Assembly: GCA_019055375.1 (NCBI GenBank)
Contig: JAHQIW010001423.1
Location: forward strand, 665,049-729,048
Reading direction: 5' to 3'
Source of the DNA: Parelaphostrongylus tenuis
Taxonomy: Eukaryota; Nematoda; Chromadorea; Rhabditida; Metastrongylidae
Length of the DNA stretch: 64,000 nt
Of this stretch, positions 41,896 through 54,000 are shown in pieces. A program made the position numbers and the translations under genes. Positions within the stretch are counted from its first letter, which is position 1. Each line of letters opens with the position of its first letter. Below the pieces are notes generated by a model, which ran no database searches, was not told the origin of the DNA, and saw nothing but the letters and a program-made list of their open reading frames with translations.

Positions 41896-42806
41896 CTCTC
41901 TTATCGTACCAGTATACTTCTCGTACTTCTCTACACATCGCTGACTCGCTTCGTTCAGCACTCGATTATGATCGAGCCGTTCCAATTTCCGCTCCATCTC
42001 CAATTCTCTCAACTTTAGCTGTAGCTCCTACAAATCATCATTTTGAGAGGGTTTAGAGAGAAAAGTAAAGTAGAGGATCTCACACTTACCTCTGCATTAT
42101 TCTCAGCCAAAGTCAATCTTCTCATGGCTGTTTCGAGCTGCTCTCTGAGTGCGGCGAATTCCTTCTCAAGATCTGAAGGTTTCAAACCAACCGACACGTA
42201 AAACAACATGGCAGTGAAAAATTGTTTACAGTCACCATTAAGATGTTGTTATCACTTGATGTGGGGATTTTTCCTTAACCAAGCCTTTCGCGAGCGGTGC
42301 AATTTTTTCTTTAGACGATTGAAAGACCTCTAAACATTACTCACATTATTACATAAGTTCAAACGGCAATGTTGATAAGGGTAATTATTAATAAAAATAG
42401 CAAAAAAGTGGTAAATTAACAGCGAACCCTTCTGGTAAAAAGCGATCCTCTTCGAGGCGCGGCGGGCACTCCGTCGCGATAAAGTCGCGTTCGGTCTTCA
42501 GAGTTTTTTTTTCGGCATTTAAACTTCCGCAGCCTTTCGCAAGACCTGGAATATTATGACGCTTGGGCTCATTAAAGTATTCGAAGGATGTATTCAGAGC
42601 ACTTACTTCCGATTTTGTTCTCATACGCATCCAAGTCGTCTTGTTGCATTTCCATTTTGTTCTTTAGATCGCGTCCACTCATCATGTTGGAAAACTCATC
42701 TCTCTGAGTCCTGTTCAATGCTTTTGGACTTCCATCATGTAAGGGAGGCTACCTCGTTTTCAGGTCCGGTATTTGACGCTTGTAGATGCCCTTGAGCTTT
42801 CTCAAA
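41896..42806 (-). CDS. Coiled-coil protein, internal exons (partial model)
   Basis: Minus-strand exons: 42806-42753 (18 codons, from FEKAQG), 42703-42607 (32 codons plus one base), 42545-about 42525, 42172-42090 (27 codons) and 42027-41896 (44 codons). Splice sites include a canonical GTAAGT donor at 42606 and a GTAAGTG donor at 42089. Peptides are rich in Glu, Lys, Arg and Leu with heptad-like spacing (for example EKEFAALREQLETAMRRL and LRELEMERKLERL), so a long coiled coil is likely. The intron between the first two exons would be only 49 nt. The 42545 exon has an ambiguous 3' end, and neither the start nor the end of the gene was found. A weak further exon candidate lies at about 44458-44350 minus. 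The family was not recognised; it resembles structural or centrosomal coiled coils only in composition. Confidence 0.55.
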
Positions 42807-43148
42807 CTGATAATCTGACAACATGATAACATGTTTGAGCCTGATATGAGGTCTGATACAGCACTTGTACAGTGCTAGACAGGCGCCTGTTTCGACCTTC
42901 CAGGCTTCTCAGTAGCACATTGACCTTCGGTTGAGCCGATCCCTTGGGGATATCTCCTGTATATGAAGGAATCAACGTCGAATGATAGACCACCGCAAGT
43001 CAGGTGAACTTCTTCCGACACTGCAGCGATCACAGTCGAGTGCTCGTGGTAGGTGTAATGAATCATACCCTACTCTCAACCGTTTATATAGGCCCCGCTC
43101 AAAAGAATGACAATCTGATAACATAATAACATGTTTGAGCCTGTTATA
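42807..43148 (-). mobile_element. Hammerhead-repeat element flanked by direct tail repeats
   Basis: The tail (CAATCTGATAACATAATAAC then ATGTTTGAGCCTG) occurs in the same orientation at 43106-43142 and 42812-42846. Minus-strand order is tail, head (TTTTGAGCGGGGCC then TATATAAACGG), body, hammerhead at 42918, tail. This is slightly more than one unit. Its end touches the predicted splice acceptor at 42807. Confidence 0.7.
42872..42918 (-). ncRNA. Hammerhead motif with mutated core
   Basis: Minus strand: stem I GUGCUA/UAGCAC perfect, GAAA present, helix III CAGGCGCCUG perfect palindrome, cleavage triplet GUC. The core reads CUGAGAA, which replaces the catalytic G8, so it is probably dead. Sense strand of the coiled-coil gene's intron. 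Confidence 0.6.
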
Positions 43149-43229
43149 ATGTAATGATATGCACATATGTCGAAAACAATGGCCGCTATTATCAAACTTG
43201 TTTTACAAAAGTGCACGAACGATCACCTG

Positions 43230-43450
43230 TATCACCTGTCGTCCCGTTGATCATCGAGTGACTCCAGCGGGTACCAGCAACTCTTCCATTTTTCCCTATC
43301 GCGTGCAAGAGTAGCCCAGTGGCTCCTCCTCGCTCTAGGGATTCGCTGAGCATCATATCTTTCTTCCATCGCTTTCGTGAAAAAATCGGACCAACGGGTC
43401 AGTGGTCTTCCTTCAGAGCGCTTGACGTCCCGAGGAATCCAGTCGGTAAA
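43230..43450 (-). pseudogene. RTE-type reverse transcriptase, C-terminal tail
   Basis: Encodes TDWIPRDVKRSEGRPLTRWS, then DFFTKAM, RARRSHWATLARDREKWKSC and W, the conserved tail after the RTE reverse transcriptase domain. The polymerase domain itself is absent between here and 44925. Confidence 0.8.
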
Positions 43451-43629
43451 AGTAAATAAAGAAAGGTCTAACCGATGATTGAAAATAGCCGTTCGAATTG
43501 GCGTATTACTTTGCTCAGTGTGGTTAGAGAAACTGAAATGAATCGTTTTGCCCAAGATCGTGTACTTAGGAGGTGTGACAGCGCGGACGGCAGTGATAAT
43601 GGGCTTCGCATTTACTGAGTGAGGGCGAG

Positions 43630-43915
43630 TGATAGTCCCTATTCAAGTGGTTAGTGATGTGCGCTATCAGGAAGCAATATGTCAGTATGCTGCTTCGAGC
43701 CCATCATCCAACACTCTCCTGCAATCACCTAGGAGCCTAGCCTAGTTATTTCGAAGACTGCCACAGAGACCAACTAGGTCAGTTGCGGGCTTCATGAAGA
43801 CGAAATCCTTAAGCTGCGGGCGAACAGCACGAAATGTCCGAAGACCTTTGAGCCGATGTACGCGAGGGAACGAATCGAATGCTAGAAGTACTGGAACTCG
43901 CACAATAGAAGTTGG
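43630..43915 (+). mobile_element. tRNA-derived SINE, third type, diverged
   Basis: GTGGTTAGTGATGTGCGC and TGCTTCGAGCCC resemble A and B boxes. The 3' end GCTAGAAGTACTGGAACTCG matches the copy at 52010. Confidence 0.45.
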
Positions 43916-44129
43916 ATCGTATGGAATAGAATAAATGTCTAAAAATATAGATAAACAATTGCGTTTTTTCGTCGCACAGATGGTCGTTCAAAGGCGTGGC
44001 TCACTTGTTCTCTTTTGGTGACCTTTATGACATATCAGTTAGTAGATTGGTTGATGTCTTATTTCTGAGATTCTCAAACACAGCTCACTCTCAGCCGACC
44101 GTCGTATTACAGCTTCAAAAGATCAAGCT

Positions 44130-44345
44130 CATGGTGTTGATCAGTCCCTAAGAAATGTACTACGCAAAAATCTTCATCGAGCGTTTGAGGTGAATGAACA
44201 CATCTGACATTTACAATGACTCACGGTGACTTGTCAGCGTATTAAGTCAGGTTGACATTCTCTCAGACAAAACTGGTACCAATTCATTGAGTCCGGAAAA
44301 GTGGAAGACTTGATGAGCCTTGAACACAGCATCGAGCCGTCGTTC
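44130..44345 (-). mobile_element. tRNA-derived SINE, old partial copy
   Basis: Minus strand: GTGTTGATCAGTCCCT, TTTGAGGTGAATGAACACAT, CTGGTACCAATTCATTGAG. Diverged. Confidence 0.6.
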
Positions 44346-44924
44346 CCACATGCGGTCATTGATTCCTCAATTTTTTTCTGACTTTATGCATAAACGGTTT
44401 TCGTAGCCTATATCCAGCGTTTTTCTATCGTTCAAATCTTCTAACTCCTTGGTGATCTAGGACGAAGTTGTTTAAGACATTGGCATACTAAGTGACACTT
44501 TTTCACCTTGTTTGACCCATATTTTTCCTATTGTGCAGGTTCCAGTACTTCTAGAATTTGAATCATCTCCTCACTTGCTTTAGGGTTTCATCTCCTCAGC
44601 GAACGTCGTGAAATACCGTGTCGAGCCACCCAGAGCATCACTATCCACTCAGCTACTGCCCCTCCTCCCCCATTTGACATTGTTTGATTTGAAGTATTGG
44701 TAAAACATAAACTGTACAAAGCAGGTCTGGTTCTCAAGCAAAAATCCAGAAACAAGGAGCTTTCGAGGCGAAGTGTAGGCTCATGCTAAAAGATAAGTAA
44801 CCTCAGCAAAATCGATGGTGCAATGATAAAACATGAATATGTGCAAATAAGATCATCAAAGTAAGTGTTTTCTCTTGCATCCACCCCAGTATCGAACTGT
44901 TGTTACTTAATCTTTGGGATAAGT

Positions 44925-45530
44925 TGGTGTTCAGGCTGAAAGACAAAGGCCTTAAGCTCCAATAAGCCTTGAAGCTTCAGTAAATTATTCGACATTGCTA
45001 TGAGGTCTAATCTCGTGTAGAACTTAGGAACAACAGCAACATCGGTTAGGCAAAACCTTCGATTCACTAAGATGTGGTCTATTTCGTTATGGTACTCTCC
45101 ATTGGGGAGACTCCCACGTCCATCGCTGAAAAAGAGGCTTTTGGAATTGTGAGTCACTATGGATGGTTTGGTTCGCAATGATAAACTCATATAGCCTTTC
45201 ACCTTGTTCATTCCATTCTAGTCCGTGAGTCCCAATGTGACGTCCTTCAGACGTTCTCCTAGGTCCAATTTTTGCGTTAGAAACTCCGACGATGACCTTG
45301 AAGAATGTATGATCTTATCTGAAGAATTTCTCGAGGTCCACATGGGACGCTACGATTTCGTCTTCGTCATAGCTTCGTCATGCTATGAAGAGCCTAACCG
45401 TGTAGTGATTACAATAGTGAATGCCCTGACGTTTGATATGTGCTTGTACGCCTGCCACGCGGATCAATTTATCAGAAAATACAGCACGAATGAACCTATA
45501 AAAAACAATAATTATAAAGCAGTATAGCAA
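44925..45530 (-). pseudogene. RTE-type retrotransposon endonuclease fragment
   Basis: Minus-strand reading gives NAKIGPRRTSEGRHIGTHGL, EWNEQGERLYEFI, WTWESP, HNEIDHILVNRRFCLTDVAV and VPKFYT: the apurinic-like endonuclease of RTE elements up to its C-terminal motif. One in-frame stop (near 45337) and a one-base frameshift (near 45110) break it. Confidence 0.85.
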
Positions 45531-45537
45531 TAGTCGT

Positions 45538-45843
45538 CGAGCGCATGTGGCGCAGTGGTTTGAGGTGCTCTGCGTCGCACACGAGGTCAATGGTTCGATC
45601 TCGCGCTCATGGTTCACCAAGCCATCCATCCCTCCGGGGTCGGTAAATTGGTACCAGACTGGTCTCAGACTTGTCTGGTAGGATAAGCAGCACTGACTCG
45701 GTTCAGCGGGAGGCCACCGCGAGTCATTGTAAAGGCCAGATATGCATTCAATCACCTCAAACGAAGTTAAAAATTGAAGTCGAATGCATGGCGCATCCCT
45801 CAGGGATTGATCAACGCCGAGAGCTTTATCCTTTATCCTTTTT
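45538..45843 (+). mobile_element. tRNA-derived SINE with 15-bp target duplication
   Basis: Near-consensus copy: GAGCGC/GCGCTC acceptor-like stem, A and B boxes, body, and a 3' tail of TTTATCC repeats. TATAGCAATAGTCGT flanks it at 45523-45537 and 45844-45858. It sits next to the RTE fragment. Confidence 0.94.
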
Positions 45844-45858
45844 TATAGCAATAGTCGT

Positions 45859-46971
45859 TATAATTATACATTAACACTCCAACGACATATTAGGAAAGCA
45901 TCTCAATCGGTCAATAGTCGGTCAGAATCCAAGCAATCATCAATCGATCGATCATAGGTAACAAGTGACGAGACAATACGTCAGAATACATGAGGTCACA
46001 GAGCAGGAACTAACGGATAGTTCACGAGAGATACCTGGAGTGCTTGCAAGCCGGTATCAGGAGACGAAGGCTCAGGGAGATACCATGGCCGCCTCGGAAG
46101 AACGAGACCCCGGGGTGGTATGCTAGGTCGATGGCATCTGAGTATTACCGCTGTTCGAATCATATATGTACATAGCATAAATCAAGATCGTCTTACAAAC
46201 CCGATACCTATCCCCCGGAGGGGAGGTGAGTCGTCCATGACTCTCACTACTGGGTTCCTCTCCGTGGCTCGCGCTCCCATCACAATGGTATCGAATTATG
46301 CAGTAGAAAATCAGGCCAGAGGTCGTACGCAACCCTACACGTCCTATGTGAGGTGGTCATTAGCAAGCGATACGTATGCAACGAGGCTATTTTAAGTCAC
46401 AAAATCAAAGAGAGCGGCTAAGATGTAACCAGAAGAGCGGACACGTTCAGGAAGGAGAAAGATAGCCAGGCGACTGCACAGGCTACCTCCACGAGCTCGT
46501 GGACCCATTGTCCGCGTGCGTCCGATATATCATATCCACATTCTCCGCGCGAAACCCCATCGCCGCTTGTCCTCTAAGGTTACCTAAACGATCGCTTACG
46601 TTATCGTATCGCTCATTCGAGTGATATAATAAAGAAGATAGCAAGGAATGATGCATGAGTTGCTATAGACCGCATCAGAGACAGGGTGACGATTTCATGA
46701 GGGCCACTGATGGTGATGTGGGTGTAGATCTGAAGTACGTCGAAGTGCTTCAGCGTGACTTTAAAGATTTCTTAGATAAGCTGAGAAACCATCATCATCA
46801 TCGTATCATTGAATTTATTGAGCTGCCGATGAGTTAGTGAGGAATGGGCGCACGAAACATGATCACTATAAGGTCAGTATTATCGAGACTTTTCTCCTTT
46901 CATCACAAACTACTGCAATGTCATTGTAGCTAGCGAGCGTGCTATTCAAGCTTTCAACGTCGTTGTCAAAC
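45859..46971. other. GC-richer tract of unknown nature
   Basis: Visibly richer in G and C than its surroundings. A frame near 46729-46837 reads LKYVEVLQRDFKDFLDKL, and ATATAATAAAG lies at 46623; possibly remains of an LTR retroelement, unproven. Confidence 0.35.
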
Positions 46972-47236
46972 GGTTAACTTCGTTTGAGGTGATTTGATTG
47001 CATATCTGACCTTTAGAATAACTCACGGTGGCCACCCTCTGTATTGAGTCAGTGTTGCTTATCTTCCCATCTTCCTTATCCTTATATCTGCCCAGACAAG
47101 TCTGCGACCAGTCTGGAGTACCAATTCACCGACCCCGAAGATATGGATGGCTTAGTAAGCGATGGGCGCGAGGTCGAACCATGGACCTTGTGTGCGACGC
47201 AGAACACCTCTTACCACTGCGCTGCGTGCGCTCTAA
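46972..47236 (-). mobile_element. tRNA-derived SINE, 3' truncated
   Basis: Minus-strand body and head (ACCACTGCGCTGCGTGCGCTC) present. The tail beyond AACTTCGTTTGAGG is lost. Confidence 0.85.
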
Positions 47237-48717
47237 CGACCCCTGTGAGGTATGATCATACTATTTTGATCAGTAAATGACGCGTATGTACTGGGCAAAT
47301 GTTGTCATGCGATTTAGTTGATGAGAACGAGGCTTCTTGATGGATTTTGTGCAATCTTTCGCATTACGCAATCGGTTCCTACTCGTAGTCAGCGCAGGCT
47401 TCGTGGTTAGCAGATGTCGTAATACACAAATTCCTTTAGAAGCACCAATGTCCACCCAGTTGCTCTCCTTTGATTCACGTAGTCCACCCAGTTGCTAACA
47501 AACTTGAGATTCAACAAAAGTATACAGCGATTCATACGTGGCGACTTTATGCCACACAACGGACCCCACAATATGGTAAAAACAAACTATTTTCATCCGT
47601 CTGGGACCCATGCGTACAAGAGTCGGGCGTAGATCAAGCGGAAGCGACTCACATTTTAACCCTACATCTCCAACCATCCACCTGTTGCTGCCCTATAGCA
47701 TGACGGTAACCGTTTCAGAATACATAACGGACCCAGATCACAATATAATCAAGCGCCTTCATCCCCCTGGGACCCGTACCTACTAGAGTCGAGGTGGATC
47801 AGCTTCAGCTCGATGGGCAGGGCCAACCCCTTCTTCTCGATGGGCCGGTCAACTCCGTCCCTCGGCGGGTGGGGGGGAGGCTAATCCCTCTCACGGGTCG
47901 TCTGTCCCCAGGGGGGCATACCAGTATCGTCCCCCGGCCCCTCCTCGTCTGGGGTAGGTCAGCCCCTCCCCCACGGCTCCTCTGTCAACTCTTGCTGCCT
48001 CCGAGAGGCGTTCAAAAATTGCGTATCACTCCCATGTTTCAGGGGCGACCGCGGGCAATTGGGAAAAGTTTTCAACCAGCAATAAACGCACCTCGGCAAA
48101 GCCTCATTGGTCACGTTATCGCCTCTGCGCAAAGTCAACAGCAGACCACCCACGATTTCTATACTAGGCTCTCCGCTACGTATCCCAGCCGCGTTTCTTG
48201 CTCGCTTTATACACGCCACGAAATGCTGCCGCGACGCAGCCGCGCGCGCCTGCCGACTGGTCCAACAATTCGAATTTGTCTCAATCCTGCTTGATGTCAT
48301 TCCCTGTAAATACCTGGCGTCGTGCGGTTTGTCGTCTTTAACTCTTCGGAAACCTCTTGGGAATATCTCCGTTTCGTGGATGTTCTTCTTTTTTACGAAT
48401 TGATTTCAATGCGTAATCCTTTTCTTTCTGAAAAAAAGGGATTTCCAGCGAAATCCGCCTGTTGGCCCGAATGAAACGGCGTTCAATTTCCGTTGTTTTT
48501 TATTTTTCATGTTGTTTTATCTCGTGAATTTCACTATCATTCGCTCTTACTCTTCATCGCATTTTATTATTTAATATAACTTTAGATCACTTAAGACGAG
48601 ACTTAAGCAGAGAACATCATGGCTACGTGAGTTTTTTGTCTTTCAGTTTCGTTAGTTGAATGTCTTATTTAGCTTTTTTGCGTCATTTTTAGTTAGATTC
48701 TTTTTACTGAAGTCTTT
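47237..48717. other. GC-rich tract with internal duplication
   Basis: GTCCACCCAGTTGCT occurs twice near 47450-47500. A block of about 90 bp (ACGGACCC, CTGGGACCC, AGAGTCG) occurs near 47558 and again near 47727. Long overlapping frames on both strands (47794-48294 plus, 48300-47959 minus) reflect GC content; no family recognised. Confidence 0.4.
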
Positions 48718-48835
48718 TACAATGTTTGCGTCAGCCGGGATTCGAACCCAGATCTCACTCTTTCCGGGAGCGTATGCTAACCGTTGCACTAAGCATACTA
48801 TAACATCATGCCATTGCAAGTGGCAGTCAAAATAA
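48718..48835 (-). repeat. tRNA-like single arm
   Basis: Minus strand: TTAGTGCAACGGTTAGCATA, CGCTC/GAGTG stem around CCGGAAA, GGGTTCGAATCCCGGC. A tRNA-derived pseudogene or solo arm; position 33 is C, not U, so not a functional tRNA. Confidence 0.6.
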
Positions 48836-49109
48836 AAAGAATTTAGACTGATTATCTTTTACAATAGTAAAGTGAGTGCAGTAGTTGTTAGTAACATGTA
48901 TCTTTGAATAAATGGACAAGCCGTTTTCACTGATAGTGCGAGTCCCGCCGCTACAGGGAAACTTCGCTGGTTTACTAGCCACGTTTTGCTTTCTAGAGTC
49001 CCGAAGTGAGCCTAGCCGGGGCTCTTCGGGTCGCCGCCACATCAGAGCAGTCGCTGGCCCTCGTGGATCAGAGGGAGAGAGAGAGAGGGATCACACGGTA
49101 TTTGGCCTT

Positions 49110-50215
49110 CAGGGGGCGACAAATGAAAAACCGATCTCATTCGCTGGACAAGGATTTTTTTCTAGGAATCTTAGCAATCATTCGAAAGCCCAGGTCTCTG
49201 GCTAGAGCCGCGCCCGGGCCGTTTTTCAAAACACCTTTTTATAACGCTGTAAAATCCAGGATAAAATTATGTTTCATACGACCCACGTGTTTTCCTTTCT
49301 TATCTAGCTTATATTTCGCTGGAAATAACTCCTTCCTCAGGATGTTAGTACTCATTCGATAGCACAAGTTTCGAAGTTCTCAAAAATGTGTTTGATTTTT
49401 GCGGAAGTTTTTTTGATAGAGCTGTAGGAGAAAGAAAAGATTTGTGCTGTGCACCTCGCCGGGCGGAGCTCTTTCATCAGACTGTTAGTAATCATTCGAT
49501 AGCGTAAGTATCGATCATTCCAACGCTGTGCTTTTTTTCTGGAAATATGATTCAATAAGATCGCATGTGGCGCAATGGTTAAAGGTGCTCTGCGTCGCAC
49601 ACGAGGTCATTGGTTCGATCTCGCGCTCATGGCTCACCAAGCCATCCACCACTCCGGGGTCGGTAAATTGGTACCAGGCAGGACTCAGACTTGTCTGGGA
49701 GGATAAGCAGCACTGAGTCGGTTCAGCGGGTGGCCACCGCGAGTCATTGGTAAGGCCAGATATGCATTCAATCACCTCAACGAAGTCAAGAATTGAAGAC
49801 GAATGCATGGCGCATCTCAGGGATTGATCAACGCCGAGAGCTTTATCCTTTTATCCTTTGTGGTTTAATAGGGAAAATAAGATAGAGTTTTACGCTTTCG
49901 ACGAGCTTGTTCATCGGCCAATCCAGGGTGGGCGAGGCGTGGCGATCGATCGCGTTTGACATGATGTTGTTCAATTAGGAATTTTTTCTCCGCTTCTCCG
50001 AAACTCCAGACAAAATGCTGATCCAGATACTACGAAAGTCTTTTGGGTGTGAAATATAATTTTATTCTCGATGCTACAGCGTTATAGAGTGTTTTCGAAA
50101 ACCGGCCACGTAAGGTTCTAGCCAGAGATTCAAGCTTTCGCATGACTCCTAACACTCCTATGAAAAGTTTTTGTCCAGCGAATGAGATCGGTTCATATGT
50201 CGCCTTATAATGGGC
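49110..50215. mobile_element. Foldback element interrupted by a SINE
   Basis: Left arm AACCGATCTCATTCGCTGG near 49130 mirrors CCAGCGAATGAGATCGGTT near 50175. Left-arm units start at about 49168, 49344 and 49484. The SINE at 49561-49857 sits near the centre. Confidence 0.8.
49561..49857 (+). mobile_element. tRNA-derived SINE inserted in a foldback element
   Basis: Near-consensus SINE with a TTTATCC-type tail, interrupting the centre of the foldback element at 49110-50215. The uninterrupted homologous site is at about 61735-61755. Confidence 0.92.
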
Positions 50216-51009
50216 AAGAACAATTACCACCTTCCGACTTATAGCCCCCAAGACGGCCGTCATTCCTGGTATGGTTTACTCGTCGCTGGGCTTTCCGGAT
50301 GGGAAACATAGGATTCGCAGCTTGGGTGGGCTTGAGGGAAGGGGGCGGTTGGACCCTCTGCCTTCCTTGCTGTACTTAGCAGTCCGACTCCAAGGAACAC
50401 CTCCTAGTCATAATGAGTCGTAAGTAACAAATTAGTTGTCATAGTTAATGTAAATAAGTAGCAATAAGTATAGTAAAGTGTAGTGAATCTTCATATAAAA
50501 ATCATGGTATCAGCGAAATCATAGAAGTAGCCATTATTGATTGATAATACAAAGGTTGAAGGAAAACCTATTTCAAAGTGGGAACCAAGTTCTATTAGCG
50601 TGCGTTACTGAATATGAGTATTCCATTGTAAAGATACCTATTGATCGACTTTTCTGTCAGTTGATAGGTATCGTTACATGTGCCCACATAACAGTCTTAC
50701 GCCACGCACCTGACAATCAATCTCTGGAAGAACACCATGTTAGGTGATCTTTTCGCTTAACGCATAGTTTAACTTGTTTGGCACCGATTCCTTGTAATAG
50801 TAGGGGACGACTGGCACTATAGGTGCCATACCAGCCCTCATGGAAGGCTCAAAACATCCTGTCGGACTATATAAGTATTCCACTGTTCTCCTTATAACCT
50901 ACAGACGATGTGGCAAACCCGCGATATGCAATATAAAGTCTAGAGAAATCTTGTTTTACTTGTCGTCTGTGACCAGAATCTCTTATTGAGCGGTGGCTTG
51001 GAAGTTCCA

Positions 51010-51025
51010 GTTTTCTTTTTTAAGA
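51010..51025 (+). promoter_or_regulatory. Probable trans-splice acceptor of SmD2
   Basis: A pyrimidine-rich tract (TTTTCTTTTTTAAG) ends one base before the ATG at 51026. Confidence 0.5.
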
Positions 51026-54000
51026 ATGGTGAAACCTCGCGCTGAAATGACCCAGGAGGAGCTGGCGGCAAAAGAACAAGAAGAATTCAATGTTGGACCG
51101 TTGTCGATTCTCAACAACTCGGTGAAGAATAATGCACAGGTGAAGTATGAATCGCTCTCTTTCATCACGAATTGTCCTTTCCTAGAAGCTTTCACGAGAA
51201 CGGTAGATTTTCATCAAAATCGATGGCTAACGTTTCGGTGATTTCACCTTCCTCAGAGTCTCAGCGAAATATGTCATACCATATCTAATCATTCTGTTGA
51301 TGTTTCTTACATGAAAGCGCATGTTGCGCAGTAGTTGAAGGTGCTCTGTTTCGCACACTTGGTCGATGGTTCGATTTCTTGCTGATGGCTCACCACGCCA
51401 TCCGCCTCTCCGGGGTAAGCAGATTGGTACAAGACTTCTTTAAACGATAAGCGGCAGTGACTCAATATAGTGGTAGGCCACCACAGGCCATTGTAGAAAC
51501 CCGGTATACATTCAGTCACCTCAGACGAAGCTAATAATTGAAGAATGTATGACTCACTCAGGGATTGATCGGTTCCGAGAGCTTTATCAATTTCATTTCC
51601 TACATCTAGTGACAATTCAATACAAAATTTAGTTGTATGTAGGATATGTAGATATATAAAAAGGATAAGCTCTCGGCGTTGATCAATCCCTGACGGATGC
51701 GCCATGCATTTGCTTCAATTTCTAACTTCGTTTGAGGTGATTGAATGCATATCTGGCCTCAACAATGACTCGCGGAGGCCTCCCGCTGAACCGAGTCAGT
51801 GCTGCTTATCCTCCCAGACAAGTCTGAGACCTGTCTGGTACCAATTTGCCGACCCCGGAGGGATGGATGGCTTGGTGAGCCATGAGTGCGAGATCGAACC
51901 ATTGACCTCGTGTGCGACGCAGGGCACCTCTAACCACTGCGCCACATGCGCTTATGTAGATATACAGGATATAGAAAAATCTACGTAGGATATAAGTAAA
52001 ATAATTGGACACACTATGGTGTAGTGGTGCGGCTATGCCCGTGGCGAATAATACTCGACGCGGCTGAATCCGGAGTTGATCCCAAAGCCTCCCAAAACTC
52101 TTCGGCAGTCAACAGCGAACGCCATATGAAACGCCCAGCCCGACTATCCTCAAGAATGCAGGGACACCTGCTCGACCAGATTCTACGACGCTCGCGAAGA
52201 TGGATCTTCAAGCAAGAAAGGAAACGAACCAAATGTTAGAAGTACTGGAGCTTGCACAATGGAATAAATTTTTATACGGTCAAATAAAGTGAATAAAGTA
52301 ATAAAGTGAATATGGTGTAGTATTGTGTTGGCAAGAAATTTCCCGAACTTTGCCTCTTTGTTGATCATTTTTCGTACACTTGACTTTTTTGTTTTTGCTA
52401 TCATTTAGAGCAGCTTCTTGCGTTTAATTTGATATATAGCATTAAGGAGTTTGTTTTGAGATGGAATTGTCCCGAGAGCAAATTGATTGTTGCTTCTTCA
52501 TGAGTATCTCTGCATGCTAAAACAGCATGTGAACTCAAACGATACTCTTGTAGCATCAACAGTCGTTTTTGCTCTCGGGAACTTCCATCTTAAAACAAAT
52601 GTTCAAGTGCTATATATCAAAGTAATCGCAAGGAGCCGCTCTAAACGATAGTGAGAACAAAACTGTGATGCATGTAAAATAATCAACAAAAACAAAAATG
52701 TCCAGAAAATTTTGCCAACCCCATACGTCTAGGCTCCAAGTAAGGGGAGATTGTAGGAACGTCATTGATCGATCTTAAGGAAGAATTATTAATCTGTGCA
52801 AGCTCTATAGAAAGGGCAGCTCGTGAGATATTTTTCATTTTTCATGCCGAGGTTTAGTGAGAATTGGTGCTTTCATTTATCCATTCGTTTGGATGTTCTC
52901 ATGCTCATTAAACATATGCTATTCAAGGTCCTCATCAACTGCCGAAACAACAAGAAGCTGCTTGGGAGAGTAAAGGCTTTCGATAGGTATCCTTAGACCT
53001 TTTGGTATTTTCTTATTAGATATGTTTGCAGGCCTAAGTAATGGCTTTCGCTGTGAGACGGGTTCGGCATAAGCCACGAAACCACCCCACTCTTGTGACG
53101 TGGGCACTTAAATCCTCTTTTGTCCGTTATATCGTTTTGTGCCATCGGATATCCGTGGTCGAGTAGTTGGTTATGCAGGCTATCAGAGAGCAAAGTTCTG
53201 GTTCGATCCCGTTTTTGTAGCGAACGCCTTACGAAACGCCTTAGCCCGGGATCCTCGGAGATCGCAGGATTCGCCCGACAAGCATTCTAAGTCATTCAGG
53301 AAGAAGGCAGTATCCTCAAACAGCAGTTGAAAGAGCATGCGAATTGTATGAAGACCTTTGTGGAAGATGAATGCGAGGAAACGAATTGAGTGCTAAGTGT
53401 TGGGATCCACACAGTGAAATGGGATGACGAGTCTTATAAAAAAATAAAATAAAGCATTTTGCAGTCGGAATCTCCTACGTACGTATCTCCCTCCAATGGG
53501 GGTCTCGAACCAGCTGGTAGCGAATTTCTGTAAGACGTTCGCAAAGAGCGCATGTGGTGCAGTGGTTAGAAGTGCTTTTCTTTGCAAACAAAGTTTATAG
53601 TTCGATTTTGGGTCATAGCTCACCGAAACGTCCATCCCTCCGCTATCGATAAATTGGTACCGGATTGTTCGCAGACTTGTCTGGGAGGATAAGCAACACT
53701 GACTCGGTACAGCGGGAGGTTGCCGCGAGTCATTGCGAAGGTCAAATATGCTTTACAGTCACCTCAAACGAAGTCTGTATTTGAAAAGGGATGCAATGCG
53801 CATTTCTCAGAGATTGATTTGCGCCCAGAGCTTCATCTCTTTATCCCAAGGGGTAAATCGTATTTATAGGATAATATGAAGAGACCAAGACTTAAGGTTG
53901 CCGTAGGACGTTCTGAATCGTCCTTAGCCCTTTAAATTTATTGCTTAATAATGCACTAGTCTGACTCGTATTTTCCTGAAACTTTACGGGGTTGCAGGTG

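Noticed and set aside
47794..48294. 166-codon plus-strand frame, longest in the window
   Set aside because: GC-rich sequence has open frames on both strands and nothing matches a known protein.
48718..48835. Functional tRNA gene
   Set aside because: Anticodon loop has C at position 33 and the same sequence recurs as arms of palindromic elements, so it is tRNA-derived repeat.
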